A DNA stretch of 58,729 nt, taken from positions 1-58,729 of the forward strand of contig CAYONP010000029.1 in assembly GCA_964405335.1 (NCBI GenBank). Direction: 5' to 3'. Shown here piece after piece: positions 42,657-50,302 of this stretch. A program made the translations under genes and the position numbers. The notes under the pieces are model-generated. The model searched no databases, was not told the origin of the DNA, and saw only the letters and a program-made list of their open reading frames with translations. The first letter of the stretch is position 1. Every line of letters begins with the position of its first letter. This DNA comes from CAYONP01 sp964405335 (GTDB taxonomy: Bacteria > Armatimonadota > UBA10988).

Positions 42657-44474
42657 ATGGACCCAGCGCAGGTCAAGACCGTTCTCGCCACCGACTGTGG
42701 CAGCACCACCACCAAGGCCATCCTGATCGAACACGGCGACGACGGCTACCGCCTGGCCGGTCGCGGCGAGGCGCCGACCACCGTCGAGGCGCCGTTCGAC
42801 GACGTCACCGTCGGGGTGATCACCGCCACCCGCGAGCTTGAGGAGATCACCGGCCGGACCATCGTCCGCGACGGCAAGCTGATCGTGCCGAGCGAGTCGC
42901 CGACCGTCGGCGTCGACCTCTATCTCTCGACCTCCAGCGCCGGCGGCGGGCTGCAGATGACCGTCGCGGGGGTGGTCAAGAAGATCACTGCCCAGTCGGC
43001 CGAGCGGGCAGCGCTCGGCGCCGGCGCGATTGTCATGGACACGGTCAGCATCGACGACGGCCGCGAGGAGCACGAACGGATCGAGCAGATCCGGCGGCTA
43101 CGGCCCGACATGATCCTCCTCGCCGGCGGCACCGACGGCGGCCAGCAGGCCAACGTGGTCGAGCTGGCCGAGTTCATCCTCGCCGCCGATCCGCGGCCAC
43201 GGCTGGGGCAGACCTACCAATTGCCGGTCATCTACGCCGGCAACCAGGCCATCCGCGACGAGATTGCCGGCATCCTCGACCAGACCGTCGACCTGCGCAT
43301 GGTCGAGAACATCCGCCCGACGCCCGAGACCGAGAATCTTGGTCCCTCACGCGAGGCGATCCATGAGCTCTTTCTCGAACACGTGATGGAGCAGGCGCCG
43401 GGCTACAACAAGCTCAAATCGTGGACCTCGGCCGACCTGCTATCGACCCCGAACGCCGTCGGCATGTTGGTCGAGACGGTGGCGCGGCAGCGCGGCATCG
43501 AGGTCCTGGCCGTCGACATCGGCGGCGCCACGACCGACGTGTTCAGCGTCTTTCAGGGCAACTTCACCCGCACGGTCAGCGCCAACCTGGGCATGAGCTA
43601 CAGCATCTGCAACGTGCTCGCCGAGGCAGGCACGCGCAACGTGCTGCGTTGGCTACCCGCGCCGTGCGACGAGGACACCTTGCGCAACCAGTTGCGCAAC
43701 AAGATGATCCGGCCGACGACCATCCCGCAGGACCAGACCAGCCTGTCGGTCGAGCAGTCGCTGGCGCGCGAGGCGCTGCGGCTGGCGCTCGACCACCACC
43801 GCGAGCTGGCGACCAGCCTCAAGGGCGTGCGCCAGGCCTCCGAAGTGGGTCGCATGTTTGACCAGGGCAGCGCGGCGTCGCTGGTCGATCTTATGACCCT
43901 CGATCTGATCATCGGCTCGGGCGGGGTGCTCAGCCACGCCCCGCGGCGGGCGCAGTCGGCGCTGATGATGCTCGACGCCTTCGCCCCCGAAGGGGTCACC
44001 GAACTGGCCGTCGACAGCATCTTCATGATGCCGCACCTCGGCGTGCTGAGCACCGTGCTGCCGGAGGCGGCGACCGAGGTGTTCGAGCGCGACTGCCTCA
44101 TCCCGCTCGGCTTCGCCGTCGCACCGGTCGGCGCCGTGCGCGAGGGCGCGTTGGCCACCGTCACCGCGCGCGGCGACCTGACTGGCGAGTTCAGCATCGA
44201 GCCGGGCCGATTGACCCTGCACCCACTGGCGGTCGGCCAGTCGGCCGAGCTGCACATCGTGCCCGCGCGCGGGGTCGATATCGGCGCCGGCAAGGGCCGC
44301 GAGCGGACGGTGGCCGTGCGTGGCGGCGTGGTCGGCCTGATGCTCGACGGCCGCGGCCGGCCGCTGGCCCTGCCGCCGACCGATGACGAGCGGATCGCCG
44401 CGCTGCGGGCCTGGAACGAGGCGATGCAGATCCCCAACCCCCCGCTGGCCCTGGCCGACGAGGTCGGCCTGTAA
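42657..44474 (+). CDS. GlmL/MutL-family ASKHA ATPase
   Basis: A 605-residue protein of the GlmL/MutL family, actin-like ATPases first known beside coenzyme-B12 glutamate mutase, where a chaperone or reactivase role is proposed. The ATP-binding signatures are ATDCGSTTTKA (residues about 11-21) and VDIGGATTDVFSVF (about 284-297), plus LLAGGTDGG and the C-terminal LIIGSGGVLSHAPR. It lies 11 bp after a membrane protein gene. No glutamate mutase S or E subunit is present in the window, so here it is likely the ATPase of the six upstream membrane proteins. The name mutL here is unrelated to DNA mismatch repair. Confidence 0.88.
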   Translation: MDPAQVKTVLATDCGSTTTKAILIEHGDDGYRLAGRGEAPTTVEAPFDDVTVGVITATRELEEITGRTIVRDGKLIVPSESPTVGVDLYLSTSSAGGGLQMTVAGVVKKITAQSAERAALGAGAIVMDTVSIDDGREEHERIEQIRRLRPDMILLAGGTDGGQQANVVELAEFILAADPRPRLGQTYQLPVIYAGNQAIRDEIAGILDQTVDLRMVENIRPTPETENLGPSREAIHELFLEHVMEQAPGYNKLKSWTSADLLSTPNAVGMLVETVARQRGIEVLAVDIGGATTDVFSVFQGNFTRTVSANLGMSYSICNVLAEAGTRNVLRWLPAPCDEDTLRNQLRNKMIRPTTIPQDQTSLSVEQSLAREALRLALDHHRELATSLKGVRQASEVGRMFDQGSAASLVDLMTLDLIIGSGGVLSHAPRRAQSALMMLDAFAPEGVTELAVDSIFMMPHLGVLSTVLPEAATEVFERDCLIPLGFAVAPVGAVREGALATVTARGDLTGEFSIEPGRLTLHPLAVGQSAELHIVPARGVDIGAGKGRERTVAVRGGVVGLMLDGRGRPLALPPTDDERIAALRAWNEAMQIPNPPLALADEVGL

Positions 44475-44523
44475 GGCGAGCGGTGCCCGCCATCAATGAC
44501 GGGCTGCAGGGCCGGCCGGACGG

Positions 44524-44650
44524 GCGTGTTGGAAAGTGCGGTAGGGGCAGGTCTCAGACCCGCCCGGATGCCGACGAGCCCGCTTCGAGCGCGGATCGAA
44601 TCACCGGCGGGCAGGTCTCAGACCTGCCCCTACCACGCGAACTAACACGC
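44524..44650. repeat. REPIN-like inverted repeat pair
   Basis: Two arms in opposite orientation, each with GCGTGTT at the outer end (44524-44530 and complement 44644-44650) and GTAGGGGCAGGTCT with the palindromic GGTCTCAGACC inside (44540 onward and near 44611-44634). The element fills most of the 227-bp space between the MutL-type gene and the next gene. No coding potential is visible. Confidence 0.8.
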
Positions 44651-44701
44651 CCTGGAAGCCGGTGCTGCAGTTGTCACCGACCTATGCGCGGGTTGGATCG
44701 C

Positions 44702-45517
44702 TCAGGCGCGCCCCGGCGCCTTGACCGCCAGACCCAGCATCGGCAGGGCCGGGGCGAGGAGCTGGTAGCCCTCGGCCAGCTCCCACATCGCGTCGTGCGA
44801 GGTCAGGCTGAAGCCGATGAACAGGTGGCTGACCGCGCTAACGCCGCAGGCCAAGGCGACCCACCAGACGCCCGGTTCACGCGTCTGCTGAAAGTCGATG
44901 GCCAGCATCACCAACGCCCCGGCATAGATGGCGCCGGCGACCAGGTCGACCGGATGGGCGATGCGCCAGCCCGGCGGCAGCGTGTCGGGGAAGGGCACCA
45001 TGGCGGTCAGCGCGGTCAGCGCGGCGGCGAGGACCATGACGGCATAGACCAGCCGGCCGTCGAACAGCTCGTGGCCGTGCGGATCGCGCTCGACCGCGCG
45101 GGCGCGGACGGTCGGCGCCATGGCGAAGATCAGCGCCGGCAGGATACCCCGGCTGAGCACCGCGCCGGGCCGCAGCCAGCCGGCCACCGGCTCGCCGCCG
45201 TCGAGCCCGGCGAGCATGGCCACGGTCGAGACGATGCTCTCGCTGGCGGCGATCAAGTAGGCGCAGCCGAGCATGGCGAAGTGACGTCGCGAGCGCTGGT
45301 CGACGCGGTTGATCAGCATCGCGCCGCAGAGCAGCCCGAGCAGGCAGGCGGCGAGTTCGAACTGGGCGTCGCTGGGCAGCGTCTCGCTGCCGCGCAGGAG
45401 CGGGAACGGGGCGGCGAACAGCGGCACCATCAGGAACAAGCCGTAAGGCGAGAGGTTGACGCCCCATTCGCCGCCGCGCCGTTCCACCGCCTGGCCTGGC
45501 TCGTCTGGATGCATCAT
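44702..45517 (-). CDS. Multi-helix sensor-like membrane protein (MASE-like), stand-alone
   Basis: A 271-residue protein with seven to eight membrane helices and short charged loops. The pattern of helices with Asp/Arg at boundaries (LINRVDQRSRRHF, AIDFQQTREPG) resembles the MASE-type sensory membrane domains of bacterial signalling proteins. There is no kinase, GGDEF or other output domain; the protein stops after the last helix. ATG 45517 is preferred over the long upstream frame, which would run into the tRNA. Function unknown. Confidence 0.6.
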   Translation of the reverse strand: MMHPDEPGQAVERRGGEWGVNLSPYGLFLMVPLFAAPFPLLRGSETLPSDAQFELAACLLGLLCGAMLINRVDQRSRRHFAMLGCAYLIAASESIVSTVAMLAGLDGGEPVAGWLRPGAVLSRGILPALIFAMAPTVRARAVERDPHGHELFDGRLVYAVMVLAAALTALTAMVPFPDTLPPGWRIAHPVDLVAGAIYAGALVMLAIDFQQTREPGVWWVALACGVSAVSHLFIGFSLTSHDAMWELAEGYQLLAPALPMLGLAVKAPGRA

Positions 45518-45640
45518 CGAGCTATCCGCGCTCCGCGCAAGGGCAGGCCAAACCACGGAGGCGCTCGGTATGCTATCGACCAGGCCGGGCAAGGATGTAG
45601 CGCGGCGGCTTGGAAATGGGCGATCCGGATGGAGGTGGTA

Positions 45641-45712
45641 CTCCTCGGGAGGGATTCGAACCCCCAACCTAGTGGTTAACAGCCACCCGCTCTGCCATTG
45701 AGCTACCGAGGA
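45641..45712 (-). tRNA. tRNA-Asn (anticodon GTT)
   Basis: A 72-nt cloverleaf on the minus strand: acceptor TCCTCGG/CCGAGGA with discriminator G, D-arm GCTC...GAGC, anticodon loop CTGTTAA giving GTT, and T-loop TTCGAAT. The CCA end is not encoded. Confidence 0.93.
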
Positions 45713-45730
45713 AAGCGTTGGGCACCCGGC

Positions 45731-45759
45731 ATTATACCGATCGACCCTGGGAGCGTCAA
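45731..45759 (-). promoter_or_regulatory. Promoter of tRNA-Asn
   Basis: On the minus strand, TTGACG (45759-45754) and perfect TATAAT (45736-45731) with 17-bp spacing; followed by GCCGGG. The tRNA begins about 12 nt after the predicted start. The promoter abuts the divergent dprA start. Confidence 0.88.
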
Positions 45760-45761
45760 TC

Positions 45762-46793
45762 TTGAGCCGCGGCGCCGAGGCCGACGCGGCGCTGGTCCAC
45801 CGGCTCTGCTGCCGCCTGCCCGGCGAGCCGGCCGAGGCGCCCGAACCACTGACGCCGGCCGAGTGGCAGAGCTACGCCGCGGGCCTGGCCGATGATGCGC
45901 TGACCGAACGCGCCGCGCAGCGCGCCGAACTGCCACCACATCCGCACTGGGACGACTGGGGTGAAGTAGGGATCTGGTGCCTCACCACGGTCGATGCAGA
46001 CTATCCGGCCAAGCTCCTCGGCCGGCTGCGGTCCAAGGCGCCGCCGCTGCTCTTCGGCGTCGGCCCGGCGGCGCTGCTCGGCGCTCCCGGCATCGCCGTC
46101 GCCGGCCTGCGCGCCGCCGCGCCGCCGGCGCGCGAGGTGGGGCCACGGCTGGGCGAGCCGGGCCACCCCCGGGGCCGGTCGGGGCAAGCCAGCGCGGCGC
46201 TGCAACGCCGCAGTCCANNNNNNNNNNCCAAGTGGTTCCCGCGACACAAGGGGCTGATGTCCGGCATCGCCGTGGCCGGCTCGCGCGATGCCGCGCCGCC
46301 GGCGCTCGGGGTGGCGCATCGGCTGGGCGAGCAGTGCCACCGCCGGGGCCTGACGGTTATCTCGGGAGCGGCGCGCGGCGCCGACCAGGCCGCGCTGACC
46401 GGCGCGCTGGCCGCCGGCGGCAGCGCCGTGGCGGTGCTCGCCTGCGAGCTGCTCACCCGCACCCGGCAGGCCGAGGTGGCCGACGCGGTCGAGGCCGGCC
46501 GGCTGGTCGTCGTCTCGCCGTTCGAGCCCGATGCGGTCTTCTCGGCCGCCCGCGCCTTCGCCCGCAACCGGCTGATCTACAGCCTCGGCGAGACGGCGGT
46601 GGTGATCGCCTGCGAGACCAGCCGCGGCGGCACTCGGGCCGGCGCGCTCGAGGCGCTGCGCGGCGGCTGGAGCCGGGTCATCGTCCGCACCGGAGCGGGC
46701 AGCGGCAGCGGCGTCGGCGAGCTGCTCCGCGCCGGCGCCGTCCCCGCCGGCGACCACGATCTGCTGTTCGGCCCGCTGCTCTTCGGCGCTTGA
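45762..46793 (+). CDS. dprA: DNA-processing protein DprA/Smf, sequence disrupted by assembly gap
   Basis: DprA protects incoming single-stranded DNA and loads RecA during transformation. The Rossmann-like core is present after the gap: AVAGSRDAAPPA, GLTVISGAARGADQAALTGAL, VVSPFEP and NRLIYSLGE. Before the gap a degraded second copy of the same segment occurs (AVAGLRAAAPPA...RLGEPGH), offset by 174 nt. Both copies decay towards the 10 Ns, so the read-through frame of 343 residues is probably about 58 residues too long. The frame crosses the gap only by chance. TTG 45762 follows GGGAG. The real gene is probably intact. Confidence 0.82.
   Translation: MSRGAEADAALVHRLCCRLPGEPAEAPEPLTPAEWQSYAAGLADDALTERAAQRAELPPHPHWDDWGEVGIWCLTTVDADYPAKLLGRLRSKAPPLLFGVGPAALLGAPGIAVAGLRAAAPPAREVGPRLGEPGHPRGRSGQASAALQRRSPXXXXKWFPRHKGLMSGIAVAGSRDAAPPALGVAHRLGEQCHRRGLTVISGAARGADQAALTGALAAGGSAVAVLACELLTRTRQAEVADAVEAGRLVVVSPFEPDAVFSAARAFARNRLIYSLGETAVVIACETSRGGTRAGALEALRGGWSRVIVRTGAGSGSGVGELLRAGAVPAGDHDLLFGPLLFGA
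46218..46227. other. Assembly gap (10 N) with duplicated flanks
   Basis: Ten Ns within dprA. Bases 46089 to about 46185 before the gap align with 46263 to about 46359 after it, so the contig ends appear to overlap and the gap may be false. Confidence 0.95.
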
Positions 46794-46818
46794 CAACCCG
46801 CGCGCCAACCGTCATCAT
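46790..46818 (+). promoter_or_regulatory. Promoter of the YprB-like exonuclease gene
   Basis: TTGACA (46790-46795) and CATCAT (46813-46818) with 17-bp spacing. The -35 overlaps the dprA stop and the -10 overlaps ATG 46817, which argues for ATG 46847 as the real start of the next gene. Confidence 0.6.
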
Positions 46819-46846
46819 GGCAATCAAACGTTCGCAGGACGCATCG

Positions 46847-47695
46847 ATGCCCGACATCCGCGAATTGCGACGGGCGCTGAGCCGCCGGCTGCGCCAGCCG
46901 CGGGCCGAGGCCGACGGCTCGTTCCTGCCGGCCGGGCCGGACCGACGGCCGCCCGAGGATTCGTTCCTGCCGCCGCCTGGCGGGCATCGGCCGCCGGCCG
47001 GCAGGCCGGCACCGGCGGCGCCACCGCCGCGCGGGGTGCGGGCCGACGCCGGCGGCGAGCTGGTCACCGGCTGGGGCGCCTGCCGGCTGATGGCGCCGGC
47101 GGTCGAGAGCGCCGCGGTCGCCGCGGCCTATCGCGCCGCCACGGGCACCGGCCAGCTGGCCGTACTGCTGGCCGTTCCGGCCGAGCAGGTGGTCTTTCTC
47201 GATCTCGAGACCTGCGGCCTGCGCAACGAGCCGCTGTTCCTCTGCGGATTGGCGACGGTCGGCGAGCAGGCAGTCGAGTGCCGGCTGCTGCTCGCCCGCA
47301 CGCTGCGCGAAGAGGCGGCGGTGATTGCCGCGGCGGCCGAGCGGCTGGCCGGCGCGGGGGCGCTGGTGACCTTCAACGGCGCCAGCTTCGACCTCCCCTT
47401 CCTGCTCCGCCGCGCGGCCTACTTCGGCCTGCCTGTGCCGCTGCCCGAGCTGCGCGTCGACCTGCTGCACTTGGCCCGGCGCAGGTTCGGGCGCCGGTTC
47501 GGTGACTGCCGGCTACAGACGCTGGAGAGCGCGGTCTGCGGCCGGCCGCGCGCAGGTGACGACATTCCCGGCGCGGAGATTCCCGGGGTCTATGCGCGCT
47601 ACGCCGAGTCGGGCGACGAGGCGCTGATCGCGCCGATCCTCGAACACAACGTGCTCGACTTGGTGACCATGGTCGACCTGGTCGCCCACCTGTGA
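46847..47695 (+). CDS. YprB-like RNase H-fold 3'-5' exonuclease
   Basis: A 282-residue protein with a proline-rich, probably disordered N-terminus (about 1-75) and a C-terminal DEDD-type exonuclease fold. The motifs are FLDLETCGL (Exo I, Asp and Glu), VTFNGASFDLPFL (Exo II) and EHNVLDLVTMVDL (Exo III Asp), matching the YprB RNase H-like family. Such enzymes trim single-stranded nucleic acid. ATG 46847 is chosen because a promoter -10 covers the earlier ATG 46817. It is adjacent to dprA and may share a DNA-processing role (inference). Confidence 0.83.
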   Translation: MPDIRELRRALSRRLRQPRAEADGSFLPAGPDRRPPEDSFLPPPGGHRPPAGRPAPAAPPPRGVRADAGGELVTGWGACRLMAPAVESAAVAAAYRAATGTGQLAVLLAVPAEQVVFLDLETCGLRNEPLFLCGLATVGEQAVECRLLLARTLREEAAVIAAAAERLAGAGALVTFNGASFDLPFLLRRAAYFGLPVPLPELRVDLLHLARRRFGRRFGDCRLQTLESAVCGRPRAGDDIPGAEIPGVYARYAESGDEALIAPILEHNVLDLVTMVDLVAHL

Positions 47696-47707
47696 GGCCG
47701 CCGCCGG

Positions 47708-49072
47708 CTAGACCAGCGCCCCGGCCGCACGCAGCCGCTCGCGCAGGCGCTCCACCTCGACGCCGCGCACCGTGCCGTCGCCGCGGAGGGCCATCACCGC
47801 CGCCTCGCCGGCTGCCTGGCCCATCGAGCGGCAGTTGGCCTCGACCCGCACCGAGGCCTGCGCGGCAAAGGTGGCGCTGAGGCAGCGGCCGGCGACCAGC
47901 AGGCCGTCGAACCCGCGGGGGACCAGGCAACGGAACGGGATATCGTGCCATTCGCCCTCGGCCATGTGTTTGAGCACCGTGCCGCTGCCCTGCTGATGGA
48001 TGTCGATCGGGTAGCGATTGCGGCCGATGCCGTCGGCGAACTTGCGGCAGGCCAGGCAGTCCTCTTCGCTGAGCACATAATCGCCGACGATCCGACGCGA
48101 CTCGCGCACGCCCAGCATGGGTGCGATGAGAGCCAGGTAGCTCGCCTCGAAGCCGGGCAGCCAGCGCTGGCAGAAGGTCGTGATGCGCCGGATCTTGCGC
48201 CGGCCGACGACCCAGGCGCGCGACCGGTCGGCCGCGCTGTCGGCCCGGAAGCCGCTCAGCCGCGGGCAGTTGAAGGCCAACTCGCCGGGCCGGCCCATCA
48301 TGCCGAAGAACTGAAAGTAGCCTAGGTCGTCCGGCTCGAGCACGCCCTCGGCGACGGCCTCGGCGATGCGGTCGCCGATGACCGAGTCGCTCGCCTCGTG
48401 AAAGCCGACCGAAATCAGCGGCGGGTCGCTGGTGCGGCAGCCGAGCGAGCGAAAGAACTCGGCCACCTGTGGCAGGTCGACGTGCGCCAGGTTGAACCGC
48501 AGCGACATCGGCTGGTTGCGCCCGGTCTCGTCGCCGCGCTGCATCTCGACGCCGGCCAGCGTCGCCACGTCGGCGTCGCCCGAGGCGTCGATGGTGATGC
48601 CGGCCTCGATCACGCCCCGGCCGTCCTTGTTCTCGACCACGATGCCGAGCACGCGCGGCAGCGGGCCGCCGGCATCGACGATCACGTCGCTCACCCGCGT
48701 CTCATAGAGCGCCCGGCCGCCGGCGTCGGTGAGCAGGTCGTCGAGCACGAACTGCAGGCCGATCGGGTTGAACCAGCGCGCGTCGTCGGCCTGGCCCGAG
48801 GGCGGTGGGTCGAGCTCGGCGGCGCGCTGGAGGATCTCGAGGTTGAGCCCGCGCGAGAGGTTCTCGCCGTCGAGGTGGTTGGCCATCATCGGCGTCACCA
48901 GCGACAGCGTCATCGTGCCGCCCAGGCAGCCGTGCTGCTCGACGACCAGCGTGTCGGCCCCGGCGCGCGCCGCGGTAATGGCCGCCGCGCTGCCGGCCGT
49001 GCCACCGCCGACGACGAGCACCTGGCAGCGGTCGAAGCGCGGCAGGCAGGCCGCCTCGGCCGGGCGGATCAT
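47708..49072 (-). CDS. FAD-dependent oxidoreductase
   Basis: A 454-residue flavoprotein with the FAD-binding GGGTAG motif (residues 22-27), the VEQHGCLGGTM segment, IDASGDADVA and a C-terminal FDGLLVAGRCLSATFAAQASVRV block ending in MGQAAGEAAVMAL. These are hallmarks of the large FAD-dependent oxidoreductase family widespread in Planctomycetota and Armatimonadota. Two Cys in DCLACRKF may bind metal. ATG 49072 overlaps the upstream small gene by 4 bp. The substrate is unknown. Confidence 0.87.
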   Translation of the reverse strand: MIRPAEAACLPRFDRCQVLVVGGGTAGSAAAITAARAGADTLVVEQHGCLGGTMTLSLVTPMMANHLDGENLSRGLNLEILQRAAELDPPPSGQADDARWFNPIGLQFVLDDLLTDAGGRALYETRVSDVIVDAGGPLPRVLGIVVENKDGRGVIEAGITIDASGDADVATLAGVEMQRGDETGRNQPMSLRFNLAHVDLPQVAEFFRSLGCRTSDPPLISVGFHEASDSVIGDRIAEAVAEGVLEPDDLGYFQFFGMMGRPGELAFNCPRLSGFRADSAADRSRAWVVGRRKIRRITTFCQRWLPGFEASYLALIAPMLGVRESRRIVGDYVLSEEDCLACRKFADGIGRNRYPIDIHQQGSGTVLKHMAEGEWHDIPFRCLVPRGFDGLLVAGRCLSATFAAQASVRVEANCRSMGQAAGEAAVMALRGDGTVRGVEVERLRERLRAAGALV

Positions 49073-49368
49073 CGCTTGGTCAGCCGCTCGCCGACCTCGC
49101 CGGCGAACCAACCGCGCTTGCCCTGCTCGTACCGCTCTTCCCACTGCCCGCGCAGCCGCTCGAGCTGCAGCAGCAGGGAGTAATGCGCTTCGGGCGACGG
49201 GCTACGCCGCCAGCGATCGGCCTCGGCCAGCCAGACAGTCTTCGACCAGGTGGTCGGATCGTAGCGGCGGCCGGTCTGCTTGGCGACCTTGGCAAAGGCG
49301 TCGACCACCTGCCGCGCGGTCTCGGCATCGATGCCGAAGCTGGCGGCGTGCTCCATAGCGTCGGGCAT
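49069..49368 (-). CDS. Small helical protein coupled to FAD oxidoreductase
   Basis: A 99-residue soluble, mainly alpha-helical protein (AETARQVVDAFAKVAKQTG; HYSLLLQLERLRGQWEERYEQG). No signal peptide or known motif is visible. The ATG at 49368 is preferred (ATG 49356 is possible); the longer frame upstream is Arg/Pro shadow. It overlaps the FAD oxidoreductase start by 4 bp (ATGA). It could be a partner or regulator of that enzyme. Confidence 0.65.
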   Translation of the reverse strand: MPDAMEHAASFGIDAETARQVVDAFAKVAKQTGRRYDPTTWSKTVWLAEADRWRRSPSPEAHYSLLLQLERLRGQWEERYEQGKRGWFAGEVGERLTKR

Positions 49369-49432
49369 GATCCACCGTCCCGGCGCGATGGTAGCCGCGC
49401 CGGGACGGTGCGTCAACGACGGCCTGCGGCGC

Positions 49433-50077
49433 TCAGGCGCGGCGGCGGCGCCGCACCGCGAGCAGGCCGAGACCGAGCAGCGCCATGGTGCCGGGCTCGG
49501 GCACAGCGGTGGCGCTGAACGAGGCCTTGAACCAGACGTCGCCCTCACCGATCCAGCCGAGGGTCCAACTGCTGGTCTGCAGGGCGCCGAAATCCAGGCC
49601 GTTGTTCTGGAACACGAACTGGCCCGGGATCGAATCGACGCCGTTCGGCATGCCGAACTGGCTGGTCGGCTGGAGCCCGATCTCGGAGATGCTGAGGAAC
49701 GCGACGTAGCTGTCGCCCGTGTTGAGCGCCAGCCCGCCGGTGTTCCAGGCGAACTCCTGCAGGTCGCCCGCGGCGTTCATGGTCTGCGTGCCGCCGGTGA
49801 ACAGCACCGACGACACCTTGGTGCCGTCCCAGGCGCCGATGTAGCCCTTCAGGTCGAGCGGCCCGGCGCCGGCAAAGCGCGCGCGCAGATAGAGCGAGAA
49901 GCTGTCCAGAATGTCGTCGGCGCCGACGGTGAACGTCTGACCATAGGTCGCCGTGTTCTCCGACCCGTAGTTGAAGATCGTGCCGGTGTCGCTCCCCGTC
50001 GTGTCGATGATCGTGCCGGCAAACGCCGCCTGGACGGCGACAAAAACCGACCACACCACCCACTGTCGTGGTTGCAT
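49433..50077 (-). CDS. PEP-CTERM secreted protein
   Basis: A 214-residue exported protein: signal peptide (1-20, ending AAFAG), a beta-rich body with many Gly/Thr/Asn residues and a C-terminal sorting signal VPEPGTMALLGLGLLAVRR-type with an Arg tail. PEP-CTERM proteins are cleaved by exosortase and linked to the cell surface or exopolysaccharide. ATG 50077 has a GGGGAA site. A promoter about 100 bp upstream gives a leader of about 90 nt. The exosortase gene is not in this window. Confidence 0.88.
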   Translation of the reverse strand: MQPRQWVVWSVFVAVQAAFAGTIIDTTGSDTGTIFNYGSENTATYGQTFTVGADDILDSFSLYLRARFAGAGPLDLKGYIGAWDGTKVSSVLFTGGTQTMNAAGDLQEFAWNTGGLALNTGDSYVAFLSISEIGLQPTSQFGMPNGVDSIPGQFVFQNNGLDFGALQTSSWTLGWIGEGDVWFKASFSATAVPEPGTMALLGLGLLAVRRRRRA

Positions 50078-50174
50078 AATGGTTCCCCATCCGTGGGCAT
50101 TGGGGCGCGCGGAATCCCACCGCCCCTCAACAACGCCGCGGCCCCCCGGCCGGCGGCGGTCCCATCCGACAACC

Positions 50175-50203
50175 ACTATAGCGCCCGGGTGCCCGCACCG
50201 CAA
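50175..50203 (-). promoter_or_regulatory. Promoter of the PEP-CTERM gene
   Basis: On the minus strand, TTGCGG (50203-50198) and TATAGT (50180-50175) with 17-bp spacing. The transcript would carry a leader of about 90 nt. Confidence 0.65.
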
Positions 50204-50213
50204 GCCCGAAACG

Positions 50214-50302
50214 CCCGGGGTCAGGTCTCAAAACCACGCAGTTGATGACGAGCCAGCCACGGTGATGTAACCAGTCGCTGGATTCCGGGACCTGACCCCG
50301 GG
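50214..50302. repeat. Inverted repeat CCCGGGGTCAGGTC between PEP-CTERM promoter and exporter genes
   Basis: A 16-bp arm, CCCGGGGTCAGGTCTC (50214-50229), matches the complement of 50287-50302 at 15 of 16 positions. A 57-bp centre separates them. It resembles REP-type extragenic repeats and ends exactly at the stop of the FtsX-like permease gene. Confidence 0.78.

Noticed and set aside
42657..44474. Mismatch-repair MutL
   Set aside because: The motifs are of the ASKHA (actin-like) ATPase GlmL family, not the GHKL ATPase of DNA mismatch repair.
45762..46793. dprA as a pseudogene or a genuine domain duplication
   Set aside because: The two copies decay towards the 10-N gap on both sides, which fits an assembly error better than biology.
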